This document shows, piece by piece, positions 52,627-62,564 of a DNA stretch of 64,000 nucleotides. This stretch comes from Allorhodopirellula heiligendammensis. Lineage in GTDB: Bacteria > Planctomycetota > Planctomycetia > Pirellulales > Pirellulaceae. The stretch covers positions 1,408,118-1,472,117 of the forward strand of contig NZ_SJPU01000001.1 in the NCBI RefSeq assembly GCF_007860105.1. Direction: 5' to 3'. The stretch's first letter is position 1; every line of letters starts with the position of its first letter. A program made the position numbers and the translations under genes. The notes beneath the pieces are model-generated. The model worked only from the letters and a program-made list of their open reading frames with translations. It was not told the DNA's origin and made no database searches.

Positions 52627-54330
52627 ATGACCTCCTCTCGATTTGGCGGCGTAATTCACGCTTACCAGAAATACGATCCAATCGCATTTCCACCGCCCAG
52701 CCAACCGCCACCGGATTTGGTCACGCCCGCGTTTGAGCAGGCGATGATGTACGGCAATTTCCGCCAGCTCAGCGACGAAGAACTTGCCAACGCCGTCCGG
52801 CTTGACCCTTCCCAGATAGCGGGTTTGGGCCCGAGCATCGATTTCTTGCGTGCATTGCTGGAGGAACGCAAGCGAAAGATTCTCGAAACCTACGAAGCTC
52901 GCCGCGTCCAAAAGAAAGCTCGCAAGGCGTATCAACAGGCTGCCTCGCAGGTGCGCCCGCCGGAGAGAATGGAGAAGATTTTTCAGATCGCGGTCAATCA
53001 AGAGCAACCTTTCCTGATCGAGAGATTGTGGTTTGAAGCGGGTGACGACAATAGCGATCTAGCCCGCAACCTGCTCGCGACCGGGGCGGCGATGGCCGAC
53101 AAGCACAACATCGAAGAGCTCGCGAGCAAGTACGCGTTCACCGGCAACGAGTCAATGACAGTGCCCAAAGCGCTGGAGGTGAAGGAGGAGCTCGAGAAGA
53201 TCGATGAACTGCTCGCGCAGTTGGATGAAGCTGAAAAGACCGCTCAGATTGGCATCATCGATATGGAGATGCTCTCTGAGTTTGCTCAGCCAGGTGACAT
53301 GGAACAGCTCGAAGAGATGCGTAACCAAGTCGAGAACCTGCTGCGCGAGCAAGCTGAGCGGCAAGGGCTCGAGCGAAATCCTGACGGCAATGGATTCCGC
53401 TTGACGCCGCAGGCCTACAAAATTTTCCAAGGTCGATTGCTCAAACGCATTTTCAGTGAACTGGCACCGTCGCGGAGCGGTCGTCATGATGGTGACGTTG
53501 TGGGCGAAGGAGCGGTCGAGCTACAGCAAACCAAAGCTTATGAATTTGGTGATAGCGTGGCCAACTTGGACCTGCCGCAGACGGTGATCAACGCATTGAT
53601 ACGCCACCAGGATCAGCGTCCGCTACGTCTGCATAGTGACGATATTGTTGTCCACAAGACTCGCAATCACCCCAAATGCGCGACCGCCGTGATCATGGAC
53701 ATGAGCGGGTCAATGCGCTACGACGGTCAATACATCAATGTCAAACGCATGGCACTGGCGCTGCAGGGATTGATCAATAGCGAGTATCCGGGCGATTTTC
53801 TCCGGTTTATCGAAATGTATACTTTCGCCAAACTTCGCTCGCCTGGTGAGATCATCGAGTGCATGCCCAAGCAGGTCACGATTCATGACCCCTGGGTGCG
53901 GCTGAAATGCGACATGAGCAATCCCGACATCAGTGAACACCAGATCCACCCTCACTTCACCAACATCCAGCACGCATTGCAGATTGCCCGGCAGAATCTG
54001 GTTAATTGCGACACGCCTAATCGTCAGATCGTATTGATCACTGACGGCCTCCCGACGGCTCACTTCGAGGGCGAAACGCTTTACATGCTCTACCCTCCTG
54101 ATACCAGCACAGAGGCGGCGACCATGCGGGAGGCGGCGTTATGTCAAAAAGAGGGCATCACCATCAATATTTTCTTGGTACCCAGTTGGTCGCAGAGCGA
54201 GGAGGACATTCGGTTTGCGTACCGCATGGCCCAGTCCACTCGCGGTCGGGTGTTTTTTACCAGCGGCCAGGACCTCGATCGGTTTGTGTTGTGGGACTAC
54301 GTGCAAAATCGCCGCGATATCATTACGTAA
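52627..54330 (+). CDS. von Willebrand factor A domain protein
   Basis: 567 residues. The N-terminal ~330 residues are helical and charged, with a likely coiled coil at about 75-115 and a second at about 180-250. The VWA domain starts near 350 with the MIDAS motif D-x-S-x-S as DMSGS at residues 358-362. ITDGLPTAHF supplies the later metal-site Asp, and INIFLVPSW follows. No signal peptide is seen, so it is probably cytoplasmic. Such proteins are usually paired with a MoxR-type AAA+ ATPase as a metal-insertion or remodelling chaperone, but no MoxR gene is adjacent here. The role is inferred only at family level. Confidence 0.85.
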   Translation: MTSSRFGGVIHAYQKYDPIAFPPPSQPPPDLVTPAFEQAMMYGNFRQLSDEELANAVRLDPSQIAGLGPSIDFLRALLEERKRKILETYEARRVQKKARKAYQQAASQVRPPERMEKIFQIAVNQEQPFLIERLWFEAGDDNSDLARNLLATGAAMADKHNIEELASKYAFTGNESMTVPKALEVKEELEKIDELLAQLDEAEKTAQIGIIDMEMLSEFAQPGDMEQLEEMRNQVENLLREQAERQGLERNPDGNGFRLTPQAYKIFQGRLLKRIFSELAPSRSGRHDGDVVGEGAVELQQTKAYEFGDSVANLDLPQTVINALIRHQDQRPLRLHSDDIVVHKTRNHPKCATAVIMDMSGSMRYDGQYINVKRMALALQGLINSEYPGDFLRFIEMYTFAKLRSPGEIIECMPKQVTIHDPWVRLKCDMSNPDISEHQIHPHFTNIQHALQIARQNLVNCDTPNRQIVLITDGLPTAHFEGETLYMLYPPDTSTEAATMREAALCQKEGITINIFLVPSWSQSEEDIRFAYRMAQSTRGRVFFTSGQDLDRFVLWDYVQNRRDIIT

Positions 54331-54558
54331 GTGGACTTCATTCGGCGTTCCAAACCGATTGAATAGTCCCTTTGGTTGCGAAAACGCGGGGCCGCCTGCC
54401 AGGCCGTCGTGGTCATCTTCACTGGCTGGCAGCGGGGCCGCGAATCCCGACGCATTCGGTTTGGAGAGCAACCCGCCAATCATCGGGACTTCTCAGAGTG
54501 AGCTTCTCGGACCATCATATCAGGGTACCGACATAACGATTGAATCCCCACAGAAGAA

Positions 54559-55788
54559 ATGGCTCACATGACCTCTTCCATCGAACTCAATACCATTCCC
54601 GAGGCTGTCGAGGCGATCGCTCGCGGCGAGGTGATCATCGTGATTGACGCCGAAGACCGGGAGAATGAAGGTGATTTCATCTGTGCGGCAGAAAAAGCGA
54701 GTGTCGAGACGATTAATTTTATTCTGCGGGGGCGTGGCCAGCTCTGCGCCCCCCTGCTGCCTGATCTCTGCAAACGGTTGGAACTTAATCCCGTCGTGGC
54801 GCAAAACAACGCACCCCTGCAGACCGCGTTTCTGACGCCGATCGACATTGCCACGGCGCGGACAGGCATCACGGCGGCCGAGCGGAGCGCGACGATCTGC
54901 CGGTTGACAGATGCCGACGTTAAAGTTGACGATTTCGTTCGCCCTGGGCACGTTTTCCCTCTGTTGGCGATGGAAGGTGGGGTGCTGCGGCGGGCCGGCC
55001 ACACCGAGGCAGCGGTCGACCTCGCCCGCATGGCCGGTCTCCAGCCTGTTGGTGTGCTGTGCGAGATTCTGAACGAGACGGGCGATCGTGCTTCACGTGA
55101 TGACTTAGCCAAGCTCGCTGCCGAGCATAATCTGAAAATCATCAGCATCGAACATCTGATTGCCCACCGACGCGTCAGTGAGAAACTGATCAGCCGTGCG
55201 GCGACGTCAACGCTGCCCACTCACTATGGTGATTTTAAGATCATCGTCTATGAGGTGGAGTATGAGAGTCAAGAGCCGATCGCGTTGGTATTCGGTGACT
55301 TGAATGCCCCCGGCCCGCCGCCATTGGTGCGGATGCATAGCAGTTGCTTTACCGGTGATGTTGTCGCCTCACTGCGGTGCGATTGCGGGGACCAACTGCA
55401 TATGGCCTTGGAAATGATCAGCAATGAGGGTCGCGGCGTGCTCGTGTATCTTCCTCAGGAGGGCCGTGGCATCGGGCTGGCGCAAAAGATTCGAGCTTAT
55501 GCACTCCAGGAGAACGGCATGGATACCGTGGAAGCCAACCATGCACTCGGATTCAAAGCGGACATGCGAGACTACGGCATTGGGCTGCAGATCCTGAAGG
55601 ATCTCGGCCTTTCCGAAGTCCGGTTGCTAACGAACAATCCCAAAAAGACCAAAGCCTTCAACCTACGTGGTTTTGATTTGAAGGTGGTCGATCAGGTTCC
55701 GATCGTGTCCACGGTGAACAAACACAACCAACGCTACCTGGAAACCAAACGCGCCAAAATGGGGCATCAATTGCCGCCCATGTCGTGA
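54559..55788 (+). CDS. ribBA: Bifunctional riboflavin enzyme RibBA
   Basis: 409 residues. The N-terminal half (to about 205) is 3,4-dihydroxy-2-butanone-4-phosphate synthase, with DAEDRENEGDFI (metal and substrate binding), TARTGITAAERS and the HTEAAVDL segment. The C-terminal half is GTP cyclohydrolase II with the zinc ligands Cys263, Cys274 and Cys276 in SCFTGDVVASLRCDC, and EGRGIGLAQK. Together they make both precursors of riboflavin. ATG 54568 is an alternative start with better ribosome-binding-site spacing. I looked for an FMN riboswitch upstream and did not recognise one. The GTG of the next gene overlaps the stop. Confidence 0.95.
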   Translation: MAHMTSSIELNTIPEAVEAIARGEVIIVIDAEDRENEGDFICAAEKASVETINFILRGRGQLCAPLLPDLCKRLELNPVVAQNNAPLQTAFLTPIDIATARTGITAAERSATICRLTDADVKVDDFVRPGHVFPLLAMEGGVLRRAGHTEAAVDLARMAGLQPVGVLCEILNETGDRASRDDLAKLAAEHNLKIISIEHLIAHRRVSEKLISRAATSTLPTHYGDFKIIVYEVEYESQEPIALVFGDLNAPGPPPLVRMHSSCFTGDVVASLRCDCGDQLHMALEMISNEGRGVLVYLPQEGRGIGLAQKIRAYALQENGMDTVEANHALGFKADMRDYGIGLQILKDLGLSEVRLLTNNPKKTKAFNLRGFDLKVVDQVPIVSTVNKHNQRYLETKRAKMGHQLPPMS

Positions 55789-56231
55789 GCGAGCGGTTCG
55801 CCGTTTCGCTGCACCGCGTCGGGGCAGGTCGATGCCTTAGCAACGGACGTGGTGACCACTTCGACTGGTTTTTTGCCGCCAATGGCGGCGAAAGTGGGAT
55901 GCTGGTGACATGGTCAACGCCGATCTGCTGGCCGTTGGCCGATGATAATTTGTCGCGGCGACTGCCCGACCACCGAGCCCGGTATCTCGAGTACGACGGC
56001 GAAATTTCCGGTGACCGTGGGTGCGTGCAACGACTGGTCACTGGTACATGTCGATTGATTAGACACGATGCCATGTATATCGAGTTCGTGGTGGAATCGG
56101 TTGCCATGGCGGATTCGTTGAATGCACCAATGCATGATAACGATGCCGCGAAAATCGCCATTGAGTTGTGCGACCAGCTGGCAGCGAGCAAAGGCGATCG
56201 CATTCGACTGTCTACCTCAGCGGCATTGTGA
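55785..56231 (+). CDS. Small protein resembling the LigD 3'-phosphoesterase domain
   Basis: 148 residues starting with GTG that overlaps the ribBA stop (GTGA), which supports translation coupling and gene reality. The pattern RFAVSLHRV, GDHFDWFF, MLVTWSTP, LPDHRARYLEYDGEISGDRG resembles the DNA-polymerase-ligase N-terminal (LigD phosphoesterase) domain often seen as a stand-alone protein in planctomycetes. HFD would correspond to the HxD metal-binding pair. It could process 3' DNA ends, but I infer this only by motif memory. There is no link to riboflavin synthesis other than position. Confidence 0.5.
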   Translation: MSERFAVSLHRVGAGRCLSNGRGDHFDWFFAANGGESGMLVTWSTPICWPLADDNLSRRLPDHRARYLEYDGEISGDRGCVQRLVTGTCRLIRHDAMYIEFVVESVAMADSLNAPMHDNDAAKIAIELCDQLAASKGDRIRLSTSAAL

Positions 56232-56459
56232 CGAACGAGCAAGGTCCGATTGTCACCAGCACCGATGGGGACGACCGCCGTGACTTTACGCCGGGGCGTC
56301 GCCACTGAGCATGATGTTGAACGATCATGACGTTGAACACTGCGCAGTTGGCCCATCGCGGCATTCTCGCTGAAGGCGCGTGCCCGGACCCTCGACGCTT
56401 GGCGGACGGGTGCAGTATTCGCGTGCCAGCCACTGCACTCAAAACAGCACGCTTCTCCC

Positions 56460-59000
56460 TTACTCTTCTCGCGTCAGAAACGCGACCAGGTCTCGAAATT
56501 CCTGTATCGACATGGCCTGCTCCAGTCCTGCCGGCATAATGGATTGTTCGATCGGTTCTTGCTGTTCGATTTCCTCGAGAGCAACGTCGAAAGTGTTCCC
56601 GTCGGCGCCTTGATAGCGCATCGCGGTGCCAACGCCTGGGACATGTAGCTTCAATCCGGTGAGTACCATTCCGTCGACGGTGAGGATTCTCCAGGGAACA
56701 TACAGGGGGCCGATCTCTCGACTCGGTGCCAGGATCGACTCGATCACGCGGCGACTGGTCATCTGGCCGGCGAGTGTTGATAGATCGGGTCCCGTACGAG
56801 CGCCCCGCCCGCTGTGGGCATGACAGTTGATGCATGTCTTACGCATGAAGACGCGTCGGCCGGCATCGGCGTTGCCCCCGTGACCCACGAGTGCATCCCA
56901 CAGTTCAAAATCTTCCTTGCCAGGGATTGCGTCAGATTGATTCATCTCCGGCGTTTTCCGATTCAAAATTCGATTGGCTTCTGTCCGGAGCGTGTTGGAT
57001 TGCCGTGGCAAGGACAGTTGGTTGATGATCGCAGCGTGTGATCCTGCATTGCGGGCGAGTCCAGCTAGAGCATCGGCGCGGGTCTCGTCATCAAGGGTTT
57101 CGTTGGCGGCCAGTTCGGCCAGCGCACCGCCCGCGTCAGCGGATTGTCGTGCAGCCAGTAGACGCACGACTTCTAAAGAGAACTCTCTCGAGTTCAGCTC
57201 CCGGGTCCACTGAGCGAGTTGGGACGCGGTCGGATGCGTGGCGTCCTCGGAGAGCGAGCGTACCGCGAATGCACGCGTCATGGCGGAGCGATCGGGATCT
57301 GCGATAATCTCGCTCAATCGCTGCTCGGTGGCGGGATCACGCGTGGATCCTGCTGCTGATCCTGTTTCGAGGTAGGCGATCGACGCAATGGCAGCTGCAA
57401 AGACTTGTGGTGATAGATCGGGGCGCAATAACAACATTTCGATCGCCGGCAGATGCTCCTGGGCACTGGCTTCCGTCGCGTATCGAATCGCGGCGACCAG
57501 CACCTCGTCACTGGATTGGTTCAATCCCCAATCGATTGAGTCGTTGAGTTGTCGTTGGGTGACCGCGTCGTCCGGTGATGTGAAGGCGAGCCAACGCCAC
57601 GATGCGAGGGCACCTACGGCTTGGCGTGGCGAGAGGTCACCTACCGCAGCTATTTCGCTGAGCTGGCCGGTATGAATCAGCCCGGCAATCGCGGCCTGCC
57701 TAATGAACGCATCATCGCTCGCGAGGGCATCGATCCGTTCGCCGAGTTCCATGGACGGATCGTTCCGGAGCTGCTCGGCCTGTTCCTCGTCGCTGGTGAG
57801 CTGGCTCAGTGAATCCTCCTGGTCTGAGGCTGCAGCCGCATCGCTACCACCCTCGTGAGAAATTCGCCACAGTCGACCTTTACCGTGGACGGCGTAGCTG
57901 CGGTCGACCCAGTCGGTCACGTAGAGACTGCCATCGGGAGCCACCACCATCCCGACAGGGCGAAAGTTCGCGTCACCTTGAACGATCACTTCGGTGCGTC
58001 CGGTCAGCGTGGCGCCATGAGGGTGCATTTCGTATCGCTCAATCCGGTTGTCACCCCAGCTCGTTACCCAGAGATACTTGCCATGGATTAGCACGTCACA
58101 GGCTGCCTCGCCGACGCCAGCGGCCATCGGTAGCGTACCGGGTAGCTCGCCGTCCCAGGCCTGCAGCGGATGTGTGCCAGCGCGACCGAAGCGGAATTGA
58201 AAGCCAAAATCGGCCGTGGGGACAACGTGCAACAAGCGGTTGGGAGGCATCGAGTCAGGATCGTTCTCGACAACCCACAGCCGACCGGCGCGATCATAGC
58301 AAGAACCAAATGGATTCCAGAATCCCGTTGCCAGGCGTTGCACCTGTGATCCGTCAATCCGGCATCGGAATAGATTGCCACCCTCGCCACCGCCCACCTG
58401 TTTGGAACCGTCCGATCCCACGAGTTCGTAAGGTTCGCCAAAGTTTTCGCCCTGCCCAACGATCAGCCAGCCATCAGGGCTGCCGGTAAGACTCGATAGT
58501 CCATTGTGGGGGTAGTTCGCTGTTGTGTTCAGTCGTAGCAGCGTTTCGACTTGGTCCGCGATGCCGTCGTCGTTGCTGTCACGCATCCGACGAAGTGCGT
58601 CGCGGGTTAACAGTCCGATCCACCCGTCACCGAGATCAGCGATCGCCATCGTGGCGTGTCCACCTTCGTAGAACAGCTGTGGGTGGTTGAGCGCGGGTGA
58701 ACCGCTCAAGGCATCAAAGCGATACACTCGATCAGTTTTCGGCCCCGGATATCCCTCCGGTGGAAAGTGCGTGTGGCACTCGATGACGTACAGATTCCCT
58801 TGGGAATCCAGGCAGCAGTCGGTCGGCGTGACGAGATCCGGTTCAGCGACCACGAGATTGATCTGCCAGCCCGGTACCAGCACATCGGGTTCAGGAACAT
58901 CGGCGTACCGAGCGTCGCGTTCCTGGGGACTTGCACTTTGCGAACAGGAGGTGCTGTGCCAGCTGGCTAGCAGAATGAGTAGAATGATTCTGGAATGCAT
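56460..59000 (-). CDS. PVC-type membrane-bound dehydrogenase with HEAT-like repeats and cytochrome c
   Basis: 846 residues with a lipoprotein-like signal (STSC at about residue 19). The N-terminal beta-propeller (about 35-380) has strings such as DSQGNLYVIECHTHFP, PHNGLSSLTGSPDGW and APDGSLYVTDWVDRSY, typical of the PVC glucose/sorbosone dehydrogenase-like family. A helical repeat region (about 400-690) follows. The C-terminal cytochrome c domain has the haem motif CINCH at residues 723-727 and a candidate axial Met in SIMPAGL near 824. It probably oxidises a sugar or polyol outside the cell and passes electrons to the haem. It is convergent to the LigD-like gene. Substrate unknown. Confidence 0.87.
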   Translation of the reverse strand: MHSRIILLILLASWHSTSCSQSASPQERDARYADVPEPDVLVPGWQINLVVAEPDLVTPTDCCLDSQGNLYVIECHTHFPPEGYPGPKTDRVYRFDALSGSPALNHPQLFYEGGHATMAIADLGDGWIGLLTRDALRRMRDSNDDGIADQVETLLRLNTTANYPHNGLSSLTGSPDGWLIVGQGENFGEPYELVGSDGSKQVGGGEGGNLFRCRIDGSQVQRLATGFWNPFGSCYDRAGRLWVVENDPDSMPPNRLLHVVPTADFGFQFRFGRAGTHPLQAWDGELPGTLPMAAGVGEAACDVLIHGKYLWVTSWGDNRIERYEMHPHGATLTGRTEVIVQGDANFRPVGMVVAPDGSLYVTDWVDRSYAVHGKGRLWRISHEGGSDAAAASDQEDSLSQLTSDEEQAEQLRNDPSMELGERIDALASDDAFIRQAAIAGLIHTGQLSEIAAVGDLSPRQAVGALASWRWLAFTSPDDAVTQRQLNDSIDWGLNQSSDEVLVAAIRYATEASAQEHLPAIEMLLLRPDLSPQVFAAAIASIAYLETGSAAGSTRDPATEQRLSEIIADPDRSAMTRAFAVRSLSEDATHPTASQLAQWTRELNSREFSLEVVRLLAARQSADAGGALAELAANETLDDETRADALAGLARNAGSHAAIINQLSLPRQSNTLRTEANRILNRKTPEMNQSDAIPGKEDFELWDALVGHGGNADAGRRVFMRKTCINCHAHSGRGARTGPDLSTLAGQMTSRRVIESILAPSREIGPLYVPWRILTVDGMVLTGLKLHVPGVGTAMRYQGADGNTFDVALEEIEQQEPIEQSIMPAGLEQAMSIQEFRDLVAFLTREE

Positions 59001-59052
59001 GGTGGCCTCCGCAGCCGACTGATTGCATCGAAAAACGTTTTGAGCTCACAGT

Positions 59053-61311
59053 GTGAGAGTGCCACCGATGATAGACGATTCACTCAGCGTCATGGAAAAG
59101 CGAGAAAGCATGCGTCATTCGCAATATTCGACGGTCCGAGGTAGTGGCGAGATACCGCGGCGGCCTTGGTCGAGCTGGGGGGGGCTCGTGACTTTGAGCT
59201 GTTCCCTTTTGATGTCCACGTTCGCTCAGGCGACCTCACCGCAGGTATCCGTGTCGCGATTGGCTGCAGCGGGCGACAACCGGGCTGAAATCGAGAAGGC
59301 GCTCGCTGAGGTCCCCGCGACTCAGCGGGGTGGGATGGAATTTTTGATTGAACACATGCCTGAACGGGACCTGCGTACGCTGTCGGCAGCTTTTTTGCTG
59401 GAGAACGTGGATCTCGCCTACCAATCGCGGGCCGCCGACCGGTGGGCAAAGTCGGTACCGCTGCCGATCTTCTACAACGATGTGTTGCCGTATGCGAGCA
59501 TCAACGAGCGACGAGATAACTGGCGTGCCGACTTTCGCAAGCGATTTCTGCCGCTCGTGGAAGACATGAAAACCCCCAGCGAGGTCGCCGCAGTCCTGAA
59601 CCAGAATATCTTTGGGATCCTCGACGTGCGGTATTCCACAAAGCGTCGCAAAGCCGACCAAAGTCCCTACGAGTCGATCGCGGGCACGACGGCATCATGT
59701 ACTGGGCTTTCCATTCTGTTGATCGATGCCTGCCGGGCCGTTGGTGTGCCCGCGCGTTTCGTCGGCACACCGTTGTGGAGTGACGGCAGCGGCAATCACT
59801 CTTGGGTGGAGATCTGGGATGACGGTTGGCATTTCACCGGCGCCGCCGAGCCGACGGGCGACCGCCTCAATGATGGCTGGTTCATGGGCCGCGCCGCCGC
59901 AGCGAGCTTAAATGACCCGGCCTCAGCAATCTACGCAACGAGTTTTCGCAACACAGCGATCTCATTTCCGTGTGTATGGGATCCGACCAACAAGTCGATT
60001 CCAGCCGTGGACGTGACGCAGCGGTATGTCAATCACCGCCGGCACACAGTCAGTGCGAACGCATCGAATCATGCTGTTGAGCAGACACGGGATTGGCTGA
60101 GTGCGAATTCGGATCTTGCGTTGCTCCCCAAACAGGATTTCGCCAAGGTCCCGTTGACGAGATCAGACGCGATCACCGCTCGCGAAATTCTGGCGGAGAC
60201 GCAACTCGCACAGCTCCGCACGGAACGAGGGCGGGAATTTGAATCGCGCGTTATCCGTCTCGAATCACTTCAGATGCCATTTTCATTCAAGCGGTTTGGC
60301 AACAAGCCTGCCGATGGATGGAGTCTGTACATTTCGCTGCACGGGGGTGGAGGGGCCCCTGTGGCGGTGAACGACCGCCAATGGGAAAATCAGAAAAACC
60401 TGTATTCACTATCACAAGGGATCTATGTCGCTCCACGGGCGCCGACAGATACTTGGAACCTTTGGCATCAGGGACATATCGACATCATGCTGCGCCGGTT
60501 GGTCGAAGACATGGTTGCGATCGAGGGCGTGAATTGGAATCGTGTTTACGTGATGGGCTACTCGGCCGGTGGTGACGGGGTGTATCAACTCGCCCCACGC
60601 ATGTCCGACACGTGGGCCGCTGCCGCCATGATGGCGGGACATCCGAATGAAACGTCCGCACGAGGGCTGCGCAACGTTCCCTTTGCGCTGCAGGTCGGCG
60701 GCAAGGACGCTGCATACAATCGCAATCAAATTGCTGAACAGTGGGACGCGAAGCTCGACGAACTCCATGACGGCGATCCAGGTGGATATCAGCACTTCGT
60801 CAAAATCTATCCCGACAAAGGGCACTGGATGGATCGAGAGGATGCCGTGGCAATCGATTGGATGGCCGAACATGTTCGCAATCCGACACCCGATCGAATC
60901 GTGTGGGTGCAAGACGACGTGACCCACCGCGAATCATATTGGCTGGCGGTTGACGAAGCGAATTGCAAGCCACGCAGTGAGATCATCGCCGATGTGGATG
61001 GGCAAACCATTTCGCTGCGTGCAACGGGTGTAGACAGTGTTCGCGTACGCCTCGACGACCGGTTTATCGATCTGGACCAGCCTATCAATATTGTCAGCGG
61101 AGGCCAGACGTTGCACGACGCGCTCGTGGAACGCACCATCGGAGAGTTGGTGCGCAGTTTGATGGAGCGGGGCGATCCAAACCTCTCCTTCCCAGCCTCG
61201 GTGGAAGTCGATTTGCAACCGCCGCAGCCGCAATCCTCTGTGGGCGACGATGAAGATGCTCCCCACAACGCCGCAAAATTGGACACGATTACGGGCGAGG
61301 ATACTGAGTGA
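59053..61311 (+). CDS. Exported transglutaminase-like / esterase fusion protein
   Basis: Up to 752 residues with a hydrophobic export signal (GLVTLSCSLLMSTFAQA near 40-56); the start could be the GTG at 59053 or one of several downstream ATGs. The first domain (about 150-330) has a transglutaminase-like triad: Cys216 in TASCTGLS, His249 in GNHSWVE and Asp256 in IWDDGWHF. The second (about 400-620) is an alpha/beta-hydrolase of the esterase/phospholipase group with Ser504 in GYSAGGDG and His591 in GHWMD. The last 100 residues are beta-rich. It may cleave and deacylate peptide or ester substrates at the cell surface. Its stop overlaps the next gene's GTG. The combination is the interesting part; the substrate is not known. 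Confidence 0.8.
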   Translation: MRVPPMIDDSLSVMEKRESMRHSQYSTVRGSGEIPRRPWSSWGGLVTLSCSLLMSTFAQATSPQVSVSRLAAAGDNRAEIEKALAEVPATQRGGMEFLIEHMPERDLRTLSAAFLLENVDLAYQSRAADRWAKSVPLPIFYNDVLPYASINERRDNWRADFRKRFLPLVEDMKTPSEVAAVLNQNIFGILDVRYSTKRRKADQSPYESIAGTTASCTGLSILLIDACRAVGVPARFVGTPLWSDGSGNHSWVEIWDDGWHFTGAAEPTGDRLNDGWFMGRAAAASLNDPASAIYATSFRNTAISFPCVWDPTNKSIPAVDVTQRYVNHRRHTVSANASNHAVEQTRDWLSANSDLALLPKQDFAKVPLTRSDAITAREILAETQLAQLRTERGREFESRVIRLESLQMPFSFKRFGNKPADGWSLYISLHGGGGAPVAVNDRQWENQKNLYSLSQGIYVAPRAPTDTWNLWHQGHIDIMLRRLVEDMVAIEGVNWNRVYVMGYSAGGDGVYQLAPRMSDTWAAAAMMAGHPNETSARGLRNVPFALQVGGKDAAYNRNQIAEQWDAKLDELHDGDPGGYQHFVKIYPDKGHWMDREDAVAIDWMAEHVRNPTPDRIVWVQDDVTHRESYWLAVDEANCKPRSEIIADVDGQTISLRATGVDSVRVRLDDRFIDLDQPINIVSGGQTLHDALVERTIGELVRSLMERGDPNLSFPASVEVDLQPPQPQSSVGDDEDAPHNAAKLDTITGEDTE

Positions 61312-62486
61312 GCTATCGCACACACTGGCAACTCGATCCACAGATCGATTTTCTCAATCACGGCTCGTTTGGGGCAACACCGCGAGTGGTGACGGCAGCC
61401 CAACGGGCGTTTCAAGACGAATTGGAATGGGACCCGATTGAGTTCCTGGCTCCTGAGCGGAGTTTGAATTCCAAGCTGGATCATGTCCGTCAGATTGTAT
61501 CGGATTTGGTGGGGGCGGATCCCAGTGATTTAGCGTTCGTTCGCAATGCGACCGAAGGCGTCAATGCGGTACTGCGATCCCTTCCGCTCGATGCCGGCGA
61601 TGAGATTATGGTGACCAACCATGGGTACAATGCTTGCACGAATGCGGCGGATTATGTGGCAAAGCGAAGCGGCGCTACGGTACGGGTTGCCCATATCCCA
61701 TTCCCGCTCAGCGGTGTGGATGCGGTGATGGACGCGGTCGAGCGTGAGCTCCACGGTCGGACGCGTCTGTTGCTGATCGATCATGTGACCAGTCCAACGG
61801 GGGTGGTGTTTCCGATAGCACCCGTGATTGAGCTGGCCCATCAAAGAGGCGTGCGGGTGCTTGTCGATGGTGCGCATGGGCCCGGGATGGTGCCGCTGAA
61901 TCTCAACACGCTCGACGCCGATTACTACACTGCCAACCATCACAAGTGGCTGTGTGGTCCGAAGGTGTCGGGATTGCTGTGGGTCGCACCGCAGTGGCAC
62001 GAGGAGATTCGCCCCACCGTGATCAGTCACGCCGCCAATCGTCCGCAATCCGACCGCTCTCGGTTTCTTGCGGAATTCGATTGGACTGGTACTTTCGATC
62101 CATCTCCGCTGCTCGCACTGCCGACAGCGATCGATTTTCTCAGTTCGCTCTTTCCAGCCGGGATGAGGGGACTGATGAATGCGAACCACGCCGCAGCCAT
62201 CGCGGCGCGAAACGTGTTGGCGGAGACTCTGGAGATTGACCCGCCCGTCCCCGACGCGATGCTGGGCAGTCTTGTCACGGTGCCCTTGCCCGCTGCCAGC
62301 TCACGGTCTCGCGACCAGTGGGCTTCACTCCAGCAGCGTCTGCGTGAGCATCACCGTTTCGAATTGCCGGTGTTTCCGGGGTTTGTCGCCGGTACATGGT
62401 TCTTGCGAATATCGCTGCAAGCATACAACGACATCCAACAAGTCGAGCGGCTGGCCGAAGTACTGCGGGCGGAGTTGGCGTCGTAG
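61308..62486 (+). CDS. Class V aminotransferase (isopenicillin-N-epimerase-like)
   Basis: 392 residues. It begins with DFLNHGSFGATPR, which is typical of the isopenicillin-N epimerase/CefD-like branch of class V PLP enzymes. FVRNATEGVNAVLRSL and DGAHGPGM bind the cofactor, and Lys213 in NHHKWLCGPK is the aldimine lysine. No cysteine loop as in desulfurases is seen, so racemisation, epimerisation or transamination is more likely than desulfuration. The GTG start overlaps the stop of the transglutaminase-esterase gene (GTGA), indicating co-expression. The true substrate is not known. Confidence 0.85.
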   Translation: MSYRTHWQLDPQIDFLNHGSFGATPRVVTAAQRAFQDELEWDPIEFLAPERSLNSKLDHVRQIVSDLVGADPSDLAFVRNATEGVNAVLRSLPLDAGDEIMVTNHGYNACTNAADYVAKRSGATVRVAHIPFPLSGVDAVMDAVERELHGRTRLLLIDHVTSPTGVVFPIAPVIELAHQRGVRVLVDGAHGPGMVPLNLNTLDADYYTANHHKWLCGPKVSGLLWVAPQWHEEIRPTVISHAANRPQSDRSRFLAEFDWTGTFDPSPLLALPTAIDFLSSLFPAGMRGLMNANHAAAIAARNVLAETLEIDPPVPDAMLGSLVTVPLPAASSRSRDQWASLQQRLREHHRFELPVFPGFVAGTWFLRISLQAYNDIQQVERLAEVLRAELAS

Positions 62487-62564
62487 GCACCGTTACCGGG
62501 CCATGGGTAGTGGAGGCGAAGGTCAGCTTGTGGCCGAAGATGGGCGTTATGAGAACTGGCCTTG

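Noticed and set aside
54331-54558. FMN riboswitch upstream of ribBA
   Set aside because: I looked for the conserved multi-stem FMN aptamer pattern and did not find it; the region shows only ordinary sequence.
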